From the NCBI RefSeq assembly GCF_004795055.1, contig NZ_SSBJ01000044.1:1-48559 (forward strand): a stretch of 48,559 nucleotides of DNA, in the 5' to 3' direction. Numbering within the stretch: position 1 is the stretch's first letter; each line of letters begins with the position of its first letter. This document shows, in pieces, positions 23,847 through 31,441 of this stretch. Source of the DNA: Streptomyces sp. A1136. Lineage in GTDB: Bacteria; Actinomycetota; Actinomycetes; Streptomycetales; Streptomycetaceae. The position numbers were made by a program, and so were the translations under genes. The notes beneath the pieces were generated by a model that saw only the letters and a list, made by a program, of their open reading frames with translations, was not told the DNA's origin and made no database searches.

Positions 23847-24968
23847 ATGATCGAAACGCCGCCCCTGGTGGACCAGTACTGCCAGGGAGTGCTCCGCACG
23901 GAGTTGGGCCTCGGCACCTTCGAGGGCCAACTGGTCCGCTCGGCCGGGCCGGCCGCCGCGGGCACCACCTTCTTCGACACCCAGACCGGCTTCGCCGTGC
24001 GCCGCTGGTGCCCGCCGCTGCTCGGGCTCGAACCCCACTGCGCGCCCGCCCGCTACCTCGCCCGTCGGCGTGAGCTGGGGGTCACCGAGACGGGGCGGCT
24101 GCTGCTACGGGGCGCCGGGGTCGGGGTCCACCTCGTCGACACCGGGGTGCCCGGCGACCTCACCACCCCCAAGGAGCTGGCCCGCGCCGGCGACGCGGAG
24201 GCCTTCGAGCTCGTCCGGTTGGAGCCGCTGGCCGAGCAGGTCGCCGACACCTCCGGGACCGTCGCCGCCTTCCTCACCAACCTCGCCGGGGCCGTCCACC
24301 ACGCCGCCGCCGGGGCCGTCGCCTTCACCTGCGGGGCCGACGCCCGCTATCCCGCCGCCCTGGCCCACGCGCCCGAGCCGCCCGGCCCGGGCGAGGTGCG
24401 CGGGGCCGCCGGACGGTGGCTGGCCGGCCGCGCCAAGGGCGGCGCCGTGCGAGACCCCGTCCTCCTGCGGCACCTGCTGTGGAGCGCCGTGGCGACCGGA
24501 CTGCCGATCCAGCTGCACACCGGCGCGGGGGAGCCGGGGCAGCGGCCGGAACACGCCGACCCCGCGTTGTTGACCGGCTTCGTCCGGGCTGCCGCGGGCC
24601 TCGGCGCGCCGCTGGTGCTGCTCGGCGGGTACCCGCACCACCGCGCCGCCGCCCGGCTGGCCGAGGCGTTCCCGCACGTGTACGCCGACCTGGGGCCGCT
24701 CCTGGCGCGGACCGGCGCGGGGGCGGCCTCCGTCCTGGCCGAGCTGCTGGAGCTCGCGCCGTTCGGGAAGCTGCTGTATTCCAGCGGGGGCCGACAGTTG
24801 CCCGAGCTGCACGCGGTGGGCGCCCTGGTGTTCCGCGAGGCGCTGGGCCGGGTGCTGAGCGGCTGGGTCGGCGACGGGGCCTGGTCCTGGCGGGACGCGG
24901 ACCGGGTCGCGGCGATGATCGCGGCCGGCAACGCCCGCCGCGTCTACCGGCTGGACGAACGGGCCTGA
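23847..24968 (+). CDS. Amidohydrolase-superfamily (FluG/amidohydrolase-2-like) protein with altered metal site
   Basis: 373 residues resembling metal-dependent TIM-barrel amidohydrolases of the FluG/amidohydrolase-2 type: PIQLHTGAGEPG (220-231), VLLGGYPHHR (257-266), HVYADLGPLL and LAPFGKLLYSSG (303-314). The N-terminal DxHxH metal motif of the family appears as VDQYCQG (8-14), with Tyr11 and Gln13 at the His positions, and the later Ser-Asp-Gly region reads SSGG. H224 of QLHTG is kept. It may therefore be inactive as a classical metallohydrolase. ATG 23847 is chosen because similarity begins at PPLVDQYC; upstream in-frame starts add unrelated sequence. Substrate unknown. Confidence 0.7.
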   Translation: MIETPPLVDQYCQGVLRTELGLGTFEGQLVRSAGPAAAGTTFFDTQTGFAVRRWCPPLLGLEPHCAPARYLARRRELGVTETGRLLLRGAGVGVHLVDTGVPGDLTTPKELARAGDAEAFELVRLEPLAEQVADTSGTVAAFLTNLAGAVHHAAAGAVAFTCGADARYPAALAHAPEPPGPGEVRGAAGRWLAGRAKGGAVRDPVLLRHLLWSAVATGLPIQLHTGAGEPGQRPEHADPALLTGFVRAAAGLGAPLVLLGGYPHHRAAARLAEAFPHVYADLGPLLARTGAGAASVLAELLELAPFGKLLYSSGGRQLPELHAVGALVFREALGRVLSGWVGDGAWSWRDADRVAAMIAAGNARRVYRLDERA

Positions 24969-24996
24969 GCCGCTCGCGGCTCGCCGGGCCCCGGCG
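24967..24996. terminator. Convergent-gene terminator region
   Basis: Two adjacent hairpins in the 46-nt gap between convergent stops: GAGCCG-CTCG-CGGCTC (24967-24982) and the near-palindrome CGCCGGGCCCCGGCG (24982-24996). Confidence 0.55.
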
Positions 24997-25014
24997 CTCT
25001 CGGACGGCGCAGAC

Positions 25015-25974
25015 TCAGACGGAGGAGAGCCGGCTGTCGCCCTGGGCGGGGATGTCCGCCCGCTCCACCGACCGCTCGCGCAGGCTGAGCGCCACGCGCA
25101 GGACCGAGATCCACACCAGGCAGGAGCCGAGCATGTGCACGGCGACCAGCACCTCGGGCACGTGGGTGAAGTACTGGACGTAGCCGACGGCGCCCTGGGC
25201 CAGCAGCACGACCAGCAGGTCGCGGGCGCGCGCCCGGGTGTCGACCGGGGCGTCCGCCACGCGCAGCACCAGCCACATGGCCAGCGCGAGGGCGCACACC
25301 ACCCAGGCGGAGACGGCGTGGACGTGCGCGGTGGCGGCCCAGTCGAACGGCATCCGCTTGATCTCGCTGCTGTCGCCCGCGTGCGGGCCGGAACCGGTGA
25401 CCACCGTGCCCGCCGCGATCAGGACCAGGGTCGCCGCGACCAGGGCCCAGGAGAGCCTGCGCACGGGGGCGGGGACACGCGGCCGGGGGGCGGTGTCCCC
25501 CTCGGCGGTGCGCTGCCAGGTGACGGTGGTGACCGTGAGCAGGGAGGTGGCGAGCAGGAAGTGCCCGGCCACGCTGTACGGGTTCAGTCCGGTCAGGACG
25601 GTGATGCCGCCGAGGACCGCGTTGCCCATCACGAGGGCGAACTGCAGCCAGCCGAGCCTGGTGAGCGAACGGCGCCACGGCTTGGCGGAGCGGGCGGCGA
25701 GGATGCACCAGCCGACGGCCGCGCACAGCACGTAGGTCAACATGCGGTTGCCGAATTCGACCGCACCGTGGAATCCCTGCTCCTCGGTGACGATCAGGCT
25801 GTCGCCGGTGCACTTGGGCCAGGTGTCGCAGCCGAGACCGGACCCGGTCAGCCGCACCGCGCCACCGGTGACGACGATGACCACGCTCATCAGGAGCGCG
25901 GCGGACGCGGCCCGCCGGACGGTCCGGGGTGACGGAGTCCAGCGGTCGGCGAGGAAGGCGAAGGGGTTCAACAC
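25015..25974 (-). CDS. ctaA: Haem A synthase (COX15/CtaA)
   Basis: Membrane enzyme that oxidises haem O to haem A for aa3-type oxidase. 319 residues with about eight transmembrane helices. Haem-ligand histidines in GFHGAVEFGNRML, VAGHFLLATSLL, TAHVHAVSAW and VAVHMLGSC, and the extracellular cysteine pair CDTWPKC typical of Gram-positive CtaA. GTG 25974 (MLNPFAFLADRW) is chosen because a -10 (TACGAT) lies 7 nt upstream; the in-frame TTG at 26004 would add ten unsupported residues. Pathway partner of ctaB. Confidence 0.94.
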   Translation of the reverse strand: MLNPFAFLADRWTPSPRTVRRAASAALLMSVVIVVTGGAVRLTGSGLGCDTWPKCTGDSLIVTEEQGFHGAVEFGNRMLTYVLCAAVGWCILAARSAKPWRRSLTRLGWLQFALVMGNAVLGGITVLTGLNPYSVAGHFLLATSLLTVTTVTWQRTAEGDTAPRPRVPAPVRRLSWALVAATLVLIAAGTVVTGSGPHAGDSSEIKRMPFDWAATAHVHAVSAWVVCALALAMWLVLRVADAPVDTRARARDLLVVLLAQGAVGYVQYFTHVPEVLVAVHMLGSCLVWISVLRVALSLRERSVERADIPAQGDSRLSSV

Positions 25975-25981
25975 GGCCCCT

Positions 25982-25987
25982 ATCGTA
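25982..25987 (-). promoter_or_regulatory. -10 of a predicted leaderless ctaA promoter
   Basis: Minus-strand TACGAT ends 7 nt before GTG 25974. TGAAAC, 18 nt further upstream, is a weak -35 and lies at the 3' end of the next gene. Confidence 0.5.
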
Positions 25988-26008
25988 GGCCGCGCCTTGT
26001 GCAAAGTT

Positions 26009-27145
26009 TCACGAGGGGGTGCCCATGGGTGCGTCAGGGCCGATGACCAGGCGGAACTTCGCGACCGCCGGATCGCCCTCCTCGTGCCACCACACGCGGA
26101 CGCGCCAGTAGCCCGCGTCGCCCGGGTACTGCGCCGACCCGCGGAACCCGCGGACCAACCCCGCGGCGACCTCCTCGGCCGTACGGCCCCGCACCTCGGA
26201 CGCGCCGTGCCAGGGGTGCTCCTGTACGGTCCACAACCCGTCGGCTCCGCGCACCTCCACGCGCCACACCGCCAGCCAGGGCGTGACTTCCAGCATCGTG
26301 GCGACCTGTTCGACCTCCAGGCCCAGCCGAGCCGCGATATCCGGTTCCCCGGCGCCCTGGATCCGCGCGGCCACCACGGCCCGGGGCAGCAGCCGCTCGG
26401 GCAGCAGGCCGCCGGCGCGCAGCCGGGCGAGGGAGTCGAAGGACAGGTGGCGCAGCCGCAGCTCCAGCTGCCGGCCGATGTGGTCCAGGGCCGCCTCGGC
26501 CTCCTCCGCCTCCTCCGGGCCCGGCGAGGAGAGCAGGATGCGGCGGAAACCGGCCTCCGCGTCCACCGCCCAGGCGACCGCGTCCTCGGCGAAGCCCAGC
26601 TCGGCGAGCCGGTCCCCGAGGAACACCTTGGACTGCGCCAGCCCGCGCCGGTTGACGGGATCGTGCCCGTCGAGGCCGGCCCAGACCTCGACGGCGGCCC
26701 GGGTCACGTCACGGGCGCGCTCACCGGCCGCCCGCTCCATGGGGCTCGGGCCGTTCTCCGAGGCAGCGCCCAGCGGGTAGCGGGGCAGCCGGTCCCCGTC
26801 GCTCAGCGGCCAGGCCAGCCAGACGCCCTGGTTGACGAGCGCCCGGGCGTACCAGCGGGCGTACTCGGGGTCGTGCCCGGCCGCGTCCCCGGCGTGCCGG
26901 AGCGCCTCCTCGACGGCGGACAGCGCCCCCGCCCGGTCGCCGGCGGCGAACCGGCGGGCCGCGAGGTCACCCAGGCGCAGCCCCAGTCGCGCGGCGCACT
27001 CGGCGTCGGTACGGGCGGGCTCGCGCAGCGCGCCGATCAGCTCGGCGAGCAGCCGGTCCGCCTCGCCGGGCTCGGCGTACGCGGCTCCCGAGCGGATGTC
27101 CGCCCACTGTTGGTCCAGTCGCAGAACGGCTTCGCGCTGTCCCAT
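26009..27145 (-). CDS. Hypothetical protein, helical repeat/TPR-like
   Basis: 378 residues, soluble, no signal peptide. The first ~220 residues are Ala/Leu/Glu-rich helical hairpins (RLLAELIGALREPARTDAEC, AGDRAGALSAVEEALRHAGD, LGFAEDAVAWAVDAEAGFRR) like tetratricopeptide repeats. The middle contains a HTH-like stretch (GEPDIAARLGLEVEQVATML). The C-terminus is Trp-rich beta (TPWLAVWRVEVRG, GYWRVRVWWHEEG). ATG 27145 (MGQREAVLRLDQQW) is chosen with a GGGGCGG tract upstream; an earlier in-frame start at 27196 adds an Arg-rich tail. It ends 34 nt before the ctaA start and overlaps that promoter's -35 region. Function unknown. Confidence 0.75.
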   Translation of the reverse strand: MGQREAVLRLDQQWADIRSGAAYAEPGEADRLLAELIGALREPARTDAECAARLGLRLGDLAARRFAAGDRAGALSAVEEALRHAGDAAGHDPEYARWYARALVNQGVWLAWPLSDGDRLPRYPLGAASENGPSPMERAAGERARDVTRAAVEVWAGLDGHDPVNRRGLAQSKVFLGDRLAELGFAEDAVAWAVDAEAGFRRILLSSPGPEEAEEAEAALDHIGRQLELRLRHLSFDSLARLRAGGLLPERLLPRAVVAARIQGAGEPDIAARLGLEVEQVATMLEVTPWLAVWRVEVRGADGLWTVQEHPWHGASEVRGRTAEEVAAGLVRGFRGSAQYPGDAGYWRVRVWWHEEGDPAVAKFRLVIGPDAPMGTPS

Positions 27146-27229
27146 GCCCCGCCCCCGTCCTGGTGTGCGTCGCTGCCGTGTGGCGGCGGCGCCCATCCTG
27201 TCCCCCGTACAACGCGCGGGGGAAGGGAT

Positions 27230-27997
27230 TCACTCCCAGCGGAAGAAGCGGGCGGCGGCACCGAGGCCCAGCACCGACCAGCAGGCCAGGACGACCGCGT
27301 CGCCCCAGGGCATCGCCGCCCCGTCGCGGAGCACCGCGCGCAGGCCGTCCGACAGGGCCGAGATCGGCAGCAGCTCCAGTACGGAGCGCACCGCGTCGGG
27401 GAACTTGTCCAGCGGCACGATGACCCCGCCGCCGACCAGCAGCAGCAGGAACACCAGGTTCGCGGCGGCCAGGGTGACCTCGGCCTTCACGGTGCCCGCC
27501 AGCAACAGCCCGAGCCCGGAGAAGGCCGCGGTGCCCAGGAGGAGCAGCGCGGCCACCGCGAGCGGGTTCCCGTGCGGCGACCAGCCCAGCGCGAGGGCGA
27601 TCACCGTGAGCAGGGCGACCTGGAGGATTTCGGTGACGAGCACCGAAAGGGTCTTGGCGGCCATCAGCGCCCGACGCGGCAGCGGCGAGGCCCCGAGTCG
27701 CTTGAGCACCCCGTAGCGCCGGTCGAAGCCGGTGGCGATGGCCTGGCCGGTGAAGGCGGTGGACAGCACGGCGAGCGCGAGGACTCCGGGCGCGAGGAAG
27801 TCGACGGACTTGCCGGCGCCCGTGTCCACGATGTCGACGGCCGAGAACAACACCAGCAGCAGCGCCGGGATGATCACGGTCAGCAGCAGTTGCTCGCCGT
27901 TGCGCAGGAGCATCCGCGTTTCCAGCAGGGTCTGCGCCCGGATCATCCGGGAGAGGGGCGCGGCCGCGGGCCGGGGGGTGAACGTACCGGCGCTCAT
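27230..27997 (-). CDS. ABC-2 type transporter permease
   Basis: Integral membrane half of an ABC exporter. 255 residues with about six transmembrane segments (LLLTVIIPALLLVLFSAV, VLALAVLSTAFTGQAIATGF, VALLTVIALALG, LLLLGTAAFSGLGLLLAG, AANLVFLLLLVGGGVIVPL, VVLACWSVLGLGAAARFF). The ABC-2 motif FDRRYGVLKRLGASPLPR lies after TM2-3. ATG 27997 overlaps the stop of a 31-codon mini-ORF by 4 nt. Partner of the ATPase at 28086-29012; the substrate is unknown, as for many daunorubicin-resistance-type exporters. Confidence 0.92.
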   Translation of the reverse strand: MSAGTFTPRPAAAPLSRMIRAQTLLETRMLLRNGEQLLLTVIIPALLLVLFSAVDIVDTGAGKSVDFLAPGVLALAVLSTAFTGQAIATGFDRRYGVLKRLGASPLPRRALMAAKTLSVLVTEILQVALLTVIALALGWSPHGNPLAVAALLLLGTAAFSGLGLLLAGTVKAEVTLAAANLVFLLLLVGGGVIVPLDKFPDAVRSVLELLPISALSDGLRAVLRDGAAMPWGDAVVLACWSVLGLGAAARFFRWE

Positions 27998-28089
27998 GCG
28001 CGCAGCTCCCTGCCCGTGAGTTCCAGGCGGTGTCTTCCCGGGGGGCGACCCCCGGACCCCCGGCGAGGGTCTGTGGTGATCGGCGTCAT
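27994..28089 (-). CDS. 31-residue coupled mini-ORF duplicating the ATPase C-terminus
   Basis: Minus-strand ATG 28089 overlaps the ATPase stop (ATGA), and its own TGA overlaps the permease start (ATGA). The peptide starts MTPITTDPRRGSGGRPPG and ends LELTGRELRA, almost identical to the ATPase end LELTGKELRS. At DNA level the last 33 nt of each match at 27 positions, and GAAGAC upstream also matches. Most likely a partial tandem duplication of the ATPase 3' end that kept the stop-start coupling, leaving a GC-rich linker. Whether the peptide has a function is unknown. Confidence 0.55.
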   Translation of the reverse strand: MTPITTDPRRGSGGRPPGRHRLELTGRELRA

Positions 28090-28128
28090 GAACGCAACTC
28101 CTTGCCCGTCAGCTCCAGAAAGACGTCT
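28006..28128. repeat. Partial duplication of the ATPase 3' end (two copies)
   Basis: Copy A is about 27994-28038 and copy B about 28086-28130 (minus-strand sense), each about 45 nt, ending in TGA overlapped by the next ATG. Identity is about 80% over the last 33 nt. The 47 nt between them are very G/C-rich (GACCCCCGGACCCCCGG). Boundaries are approximate. Confidence 0.6.
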
Positions 28129-29012
28129 TCGAGGGTGTGGCGCTCCACCGTGAGGCTGTCCGGCATCACCCCGTGCTGCGCGCACCAGGACGCGACGGTC
28201 GCCAGCAGCTGCGGGTCGACCTCCCCGGTGACCCGGTAGACGCCCGCGCCGAGCTCGGCGGCCTGCGTGCCGTCGGGCAGCGCCTTCAGCAGCGAGCCCA
28301 GGTCGAGGGAGGGGCGGCCGGTGAAGCGCAGGGTGTTCTCGGCGCCGCCGCGGCAGAGCGCTTCGGGACTGCCGTGGGCGATGACCTTGCCCCCGTCCAC
28401 GATGGCGACCTCGTCGGCGAGCTGTTCGGCCTCGTCCATGTGGTGGGTGGTGAGGACGACGCCGACGCCGTCGGCGCGCAGCTCCCGTACGAGGTCCCAG
28501 GTCGCGCGGCGGGCCTGCGGGTCCAGGCCGGCGGTGGGCTCGTCCAGGAAGACCAGCTCGGGGCGGCCGACGACCGCCATGGCCAGGGCCAGGCGCTGCT
28601 GCTGGCCGCCGGAGAGCCGGCGGTAGGGGGTGCGTCCGCAACCGCCGAGGCCGAGGCGCTCCACGAGGCCGGCGACATCGAGCGGGTCGGCGTAGAGGCT
28701 CGCCATGTGGCGCAGCATCTCCACGGCGCGGGCGCCGGAGTAGACGCCGCCGGACTGGAGCATCACGCCGATCCGGGGGCGCAGGTCCGGGGCCTGGGCG
28801 ATGGGGTCGAGGCCGAGGACGCGTACCGTGCCGGCGTCGGGGCGCAGGTAGCCCTCGCAGGTCTCCACGGTGGTGGTCTTGCCCGCGCCGTTGGGGCCGA
28901 GGACGGCGGTGACCGAGGCCCTGCGGACGGTGAGGTCGAGGCCGTCCACCGCGGTTTTCGGACCGTACCGCTTCACCAGTCCGCGGATCTCCACGGCGGG
29001 GTCGTTACTCAT
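28086..29012 (-). CDS. ABC transporter ATP-binding protein (DrrA-like)
   Basis: Energises the adjacent ABC-2 permease. 308 residues: Walker A GPNGAGKTT (39-47), signature LSGGQQQR (133-140), Walker B LVFLDEPTAGLD (153-164), switch histidine in TTHHMDEAE, and a C-terminal DUF4162-like extension ending LEDVFLELTGKELRS as in drug-export ATPases. ATG 29012. Its stop overlaps the mini-ORF start. The operon reads ATPase, mini-ORF, permease and is divergent from the suf operon. Confidence 0.93.
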   Translation of the reverse strand: MSNDPAVEIRGLVKRYGPKTAVDGLDLTVRRASVTAVLGPNGAGKTTTVETCEGYLRPDAGTVRVLGLDPIAQAPDLRPRIGVMLQSGGVYSGARAVEMLRHMASLYADPLDVAGLVERLGLGGCGRTPYRRLSGGQQQRLALAMAVVGRPELVFLDEPTAGLDPQARRATWDLVRELRADGVGVVLTTHHMDEAEQLADEVAIVDGGKVIAHGSPEALCRGGAENTLRFTGRPSLDLGSLLKALPDGTQAAELGAGVYRVTGEVDPQLLATVASWCAQHGVMPDSLTVERHTLEDVFLELTGKELRS

Positions 29013-29112
29013 GCGGGTGAGTCTACGGAGGGCCGTACGGCGGTCCGGGCCGTGGGGTGGAGGGGGCCGGAACTCGCTCTCACGTGCGGCTTTCGGTGAT
29101 CTTTTAAGTAAA

Positions 29113-29126
29113 TAAGGTAACCCTTA
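29113..29126. promoter_or_regulatory. AT-rich dyad in the ABC-suf divergent region
   Basis: TAAGG-TAAC-CCTTA is a perfect 5-bp inverted repeat inside the only clearly AT-rich stretch of the window (about 29099-29130, including TTTTAAGTAAATAAGG). It lies ~100 nt before the ATPase start and ~75 nt before sufR. Candidate operator or promoter element for either operon. Confidence 0.4.
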
Positions 29127-29177
29127 GTGATGGAGGACACCAAGAGTGGCGTCCGTCACGGCTTGTCCGGCCTCCGC

Positions 29178-29199
29178 TAATTACGCAACAATGGCGTTG
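29178..29199 (+). promoter_or_regulatory. suf operon promoter -10 and SufR-type operator on the sufR start
   Basis: CAAC-N6-GTTG at 29186-29199 matches the palindrome that, as I recall, SufR of S. avermitilis binds. Its last base is the first base of the sufR GTG. TAATTA at 29178-29183 is a plausible -10. SufR bound here would block transcription start, giving feedback by Fe-S status. Confidence 0.6.
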
Positions 29200-29975
29200 T
29201 GAAATACGGCGAACGGATGATCGAGACCCCTCAGGGGGAGCTCGCAACCGGGGAGCGGTCAACCCGCGACCGGGTCGCGCGCTCCATCCTGGACCACGGT
29301 CCGTCCACCGTCGCCGACCTCGCGCAGCGCCTCGGCCTCACCCAGGCCGCCGTGCGCCGTCACCTCGACGCACTCGTCGCGGACGACGTGGTCGCCCCCC
29401 GCGCGCAGCGCGTCTACGGGGCGCGTACCCGGGGTCGGCCCGCCAAGGTCTTCGCGCTGACCGACTGTGGTCGCGACGCCTTCGACCAGTCCTACGACTC
29501 GCTCGCCGTGGACGCCATGCGCTGGATCGCGCAGGCCGCCGGCGGCGGCGAGGCGGGCGAGGCGGCCGTCGCCGCCTTCGCCAGGGCGCGCATGGCCGCG
29601 CAGGCGGAGACCTACCGGGAATCCGTCGAGGCGGCCGGCCCCGAGGACCGCGCCGAGGCCCTGGCCAAGGCGTTGACCGCGGACGGGTACGCTGCTACGG
29701 CGAAGAGCGCTCCCGGTCCGCACAGCGGTGAACAGCTCTGCCAGCACCACTGCCCGGTGGCCCACGTAGCCGAGCAGTTCCCGCAGCTCTGCGAGGCGGA
29801 GACCGAGGTCTTCTCCCGCCTGCTCGGGACACACGTGCAGCGACTCGCCACCATCGCCCACGGCGACGGGGTGTGCACGACGTTCATTCCGCGAAGCGGA
29901 AGCGCCGGCGCCACGGGCGCCGCACAGACCGACACATCAGTATCTGCAAGCACGGCCGGGAGGAACCCCGCATGA
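29199..29975 (+). CDS. sufR: Fe-S-sensing repressor SufR of the suf operon
   Basis: Winged-helix regulator that carries an Fe-S cluster and represses suf when clusters are plentiful. 258 residues: ArsR/DeoR-like HTH about 27-75 (TVADLAQRLGLTQAAVRRHL) and a C-terminal cluster region C181-x3-C185-x12-C198 (CQHHCPVAHV, PQLCEAE), with a further C226. The C-terminal ~28 residues (SGSAGATGAAQTDT) look disordered. GTG 29199 is the family start (MKYGERMIETPQGEL); ATG 29217 is possible. The stop overlaps the sufB ATG (ATGA), so regulator and operon are coupled. Confidence 0.93.
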   Translation: MKYGERMIETPQGELATGERSTRDRVARSILDHGPSTVADLAQRLGLTQAAVRRHLDALVADDVVAPRAQRVYGARTRGRPAKVFALTDCGRDAFDQSYDSLAVDAMRWIAQAAGGGEAGEAAVAAFARARMAAQAETYRESVEAAGPEDRAEALAKALTADGYAATAKSAPGPHSGEQLCQHHCPVAHVAEQFPQLCEAETEVFSRLLGTHVQRLATIAHGDGVCTTFIPRSGSAGATGAAQTDTSVSASTAGRNPA

Positions 29976-31387
29976 CCACGGAGACTGCTCACCCTGAGCT
30001 CGATGGCCTGGGCACCTACGAATACGGCTGGGCCGACTCCGACGCGGCCGGTGCCGCTGCCAAGCGGGGTCTGTCCGAAGAGGTCGTCCGCGACATCTCC
30101 GCCAAGAAGTCCGAGCCGGAGTGGATGCTGAACCTCCGCCTCAAGGGCCTCAGGCTGTTCGACAAGAAGCCCATGCCGAACTGGGGTTCCGACCTCTCCG
30201 GCATCGACTTCGACAACATCAAGTACTTCGTGCGCTCCACCGAGAAGCAGGCCGCTTCCTGGGAGGACCTGCCGCAGGACATCAAGAACACGTACGACAA
30301 GCTCGGCATCCCCGAGGCGGAGAAGCAGCGCCTCGTCGCCGGTGTCGCGGCCCAGTACGAGTCCGAGGTCGTCTACCACCAGATCCGCGAGGACCTGGAG
30401 GAGCAGGGCGTCATCTTCCTCGACACGGACACCGCGCTGAAGGAGCACCCGGAGCTCTTCCAGGAGTACTTCGGCACGGTCATCCCGGTCGGCGACAACA
30501 AGTTCGCGTCGCTGAACACCGCCGTGTGGTCGGGCGGCTCGTTCATCTACGTGCCCAAGGGCGTCAAGGTCGACATCCCGCTCCAGGCCTACTTCCGTAT
30601 CAACACGGAGAACATGGGCCAGTTCGAGCGGACGCTGATCATCGTCGACGAGGACGCGTACGTCCACTACGTCGAGGGCTGCACCGCCCCGATCTACTCC
30701 TCGGACTCGCTGCACAGCGCCGTGGTCGAGATCATCGTCAAGAAGGGCGGCCGCTGCCGCTACACGACCATCCAGAACTGGTCGAACAACGTCTACAACC
30801 TGGTCACCAAGCGCGCCGTGGCGTACGAGGGCGCGACCATGGAGTGGATCGACGGCAACATCGGTTCCAAGGTCACCATGAAGTACCCGGCCGTCTACCT
30901 GATGGGCGAGCACGCCAAGGGCGAGACCCTGTCCATCGCCTTCGCGGGCGAGGGCCAGCACCAGGACGCCGGCTCCAAGATGGTCCACATGGCGCCGCAC
31001 ACCTCCTCCAACATCGTCTCCAAGTCGGTGGCGCGGGGCGGCGGCCGGACCTCCTACCGCGGCCTGGTCGAGATCGGCGAGGGCGCGCACGGCTCCAAGT
31101 CCAACGTGCTGTGCGACGCGCTGTTGGTCGACACGATCTCCCGTTCGGACACGTACCCCTACGTGGACGTCCGCGAGGACGACGTCTCCATGGGCCACGA
31201 GGCCACCGTCTCCAAGGTCTCCGACGACCAGCTCTTCTACCTGATGAGCCGCGGTCTGACCGAGTTCGAGGCCATGGCCATGATCGTGCGGGGCTTCGTC
31301 GAGCCCATCGCGCGCGAGCTGCCCATGGAGTACGCGCTGGAGCTGAACCGGCTGATCGAACTGCAGATGGAGGGTTCGGTCGGTTAA
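29972..31387 (+). CDS. sufB: Fe-S cluster scaffold subunit SufB
   Basis: Scaffold of the SufBC2D complex on which new clusters are built. 471 residues, the normal length. Highly conserved core: GWADSDAAGAAAKRGLSE, IYVPKGVKVDIPLQAYFRIN, YVHYVEGCTAP (conserved Cys), GRCRYTTIQNWS and YRGLVEIGEGAHGSKSN, ending MEYALELNRLIELQMEGSVG. ATG 29972 with AGGA upstream; the frame is open further 5' but inside sufR. A 54-nt gap leads to sufD. Confidence 0.98.
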   Translation: MTTETAHPELDGLGTYEYGWADSDAAGAAAKRGLSEEVVRDISAKKSEPEWMLNLRLKGLRLFDKKPMPNWGSDLSGIDFDNIKYFVRSTEKQAASWEDLPQDIKNTYDKLGIPEAEKQRLVAGVAAQYESEVVYHQIREDLEEQGVIFLDTDTALKEHPELFQEYFGTVIPVGDNKFASLNTAVWSGGSFIYVPKGVKVDIPLQAYFRINTENMGQFERTLIIVDEDAYVHYVEGCTAPIYSSDSLHSAVVEIIVKKGGRCRYTTIQNWSNNVYNLVTKRAVAYEGATMEWIDGNIGSKVTMKYPAVYLMGEHAKGETLSIAFAGEGQHQDAGSKMVHMAPHTSSNIVSKSVARGGGRTSYRGLVEIGEGAHGSKSNVLCDALLVDTISRSDTYPYVDVREDDVSMGHEATVSKVSDDQLFYLMSRGLTEFEAMAMIVRGFVEPIARELPMEYALELNRLIELQMEGSVG

Positions 31388-31441
31388 TCCCGACCGCCCC
31401 CGATCCGCGGCAATCCTTCGCAGGCAGCGCTTTACAAGAGA

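Noticed and set aside
27994..28641. A 215-codon minus-strand frame covering the mini-ORF and part of the ATPase in another frame
   Set aside because: Only the last 31 codons, from the ATG at 28089, lie outside the ATPase and are coupled; the upstream part is an out-of-frame shadow.
29113..29126. Iron-box (DmdR/IdeR) reading of TAAGG-N4-CCTTA
   Set aside because: The known iron box has TTAGG and CCTAA half-sites about nine bases apart; spacing and bases differ here.
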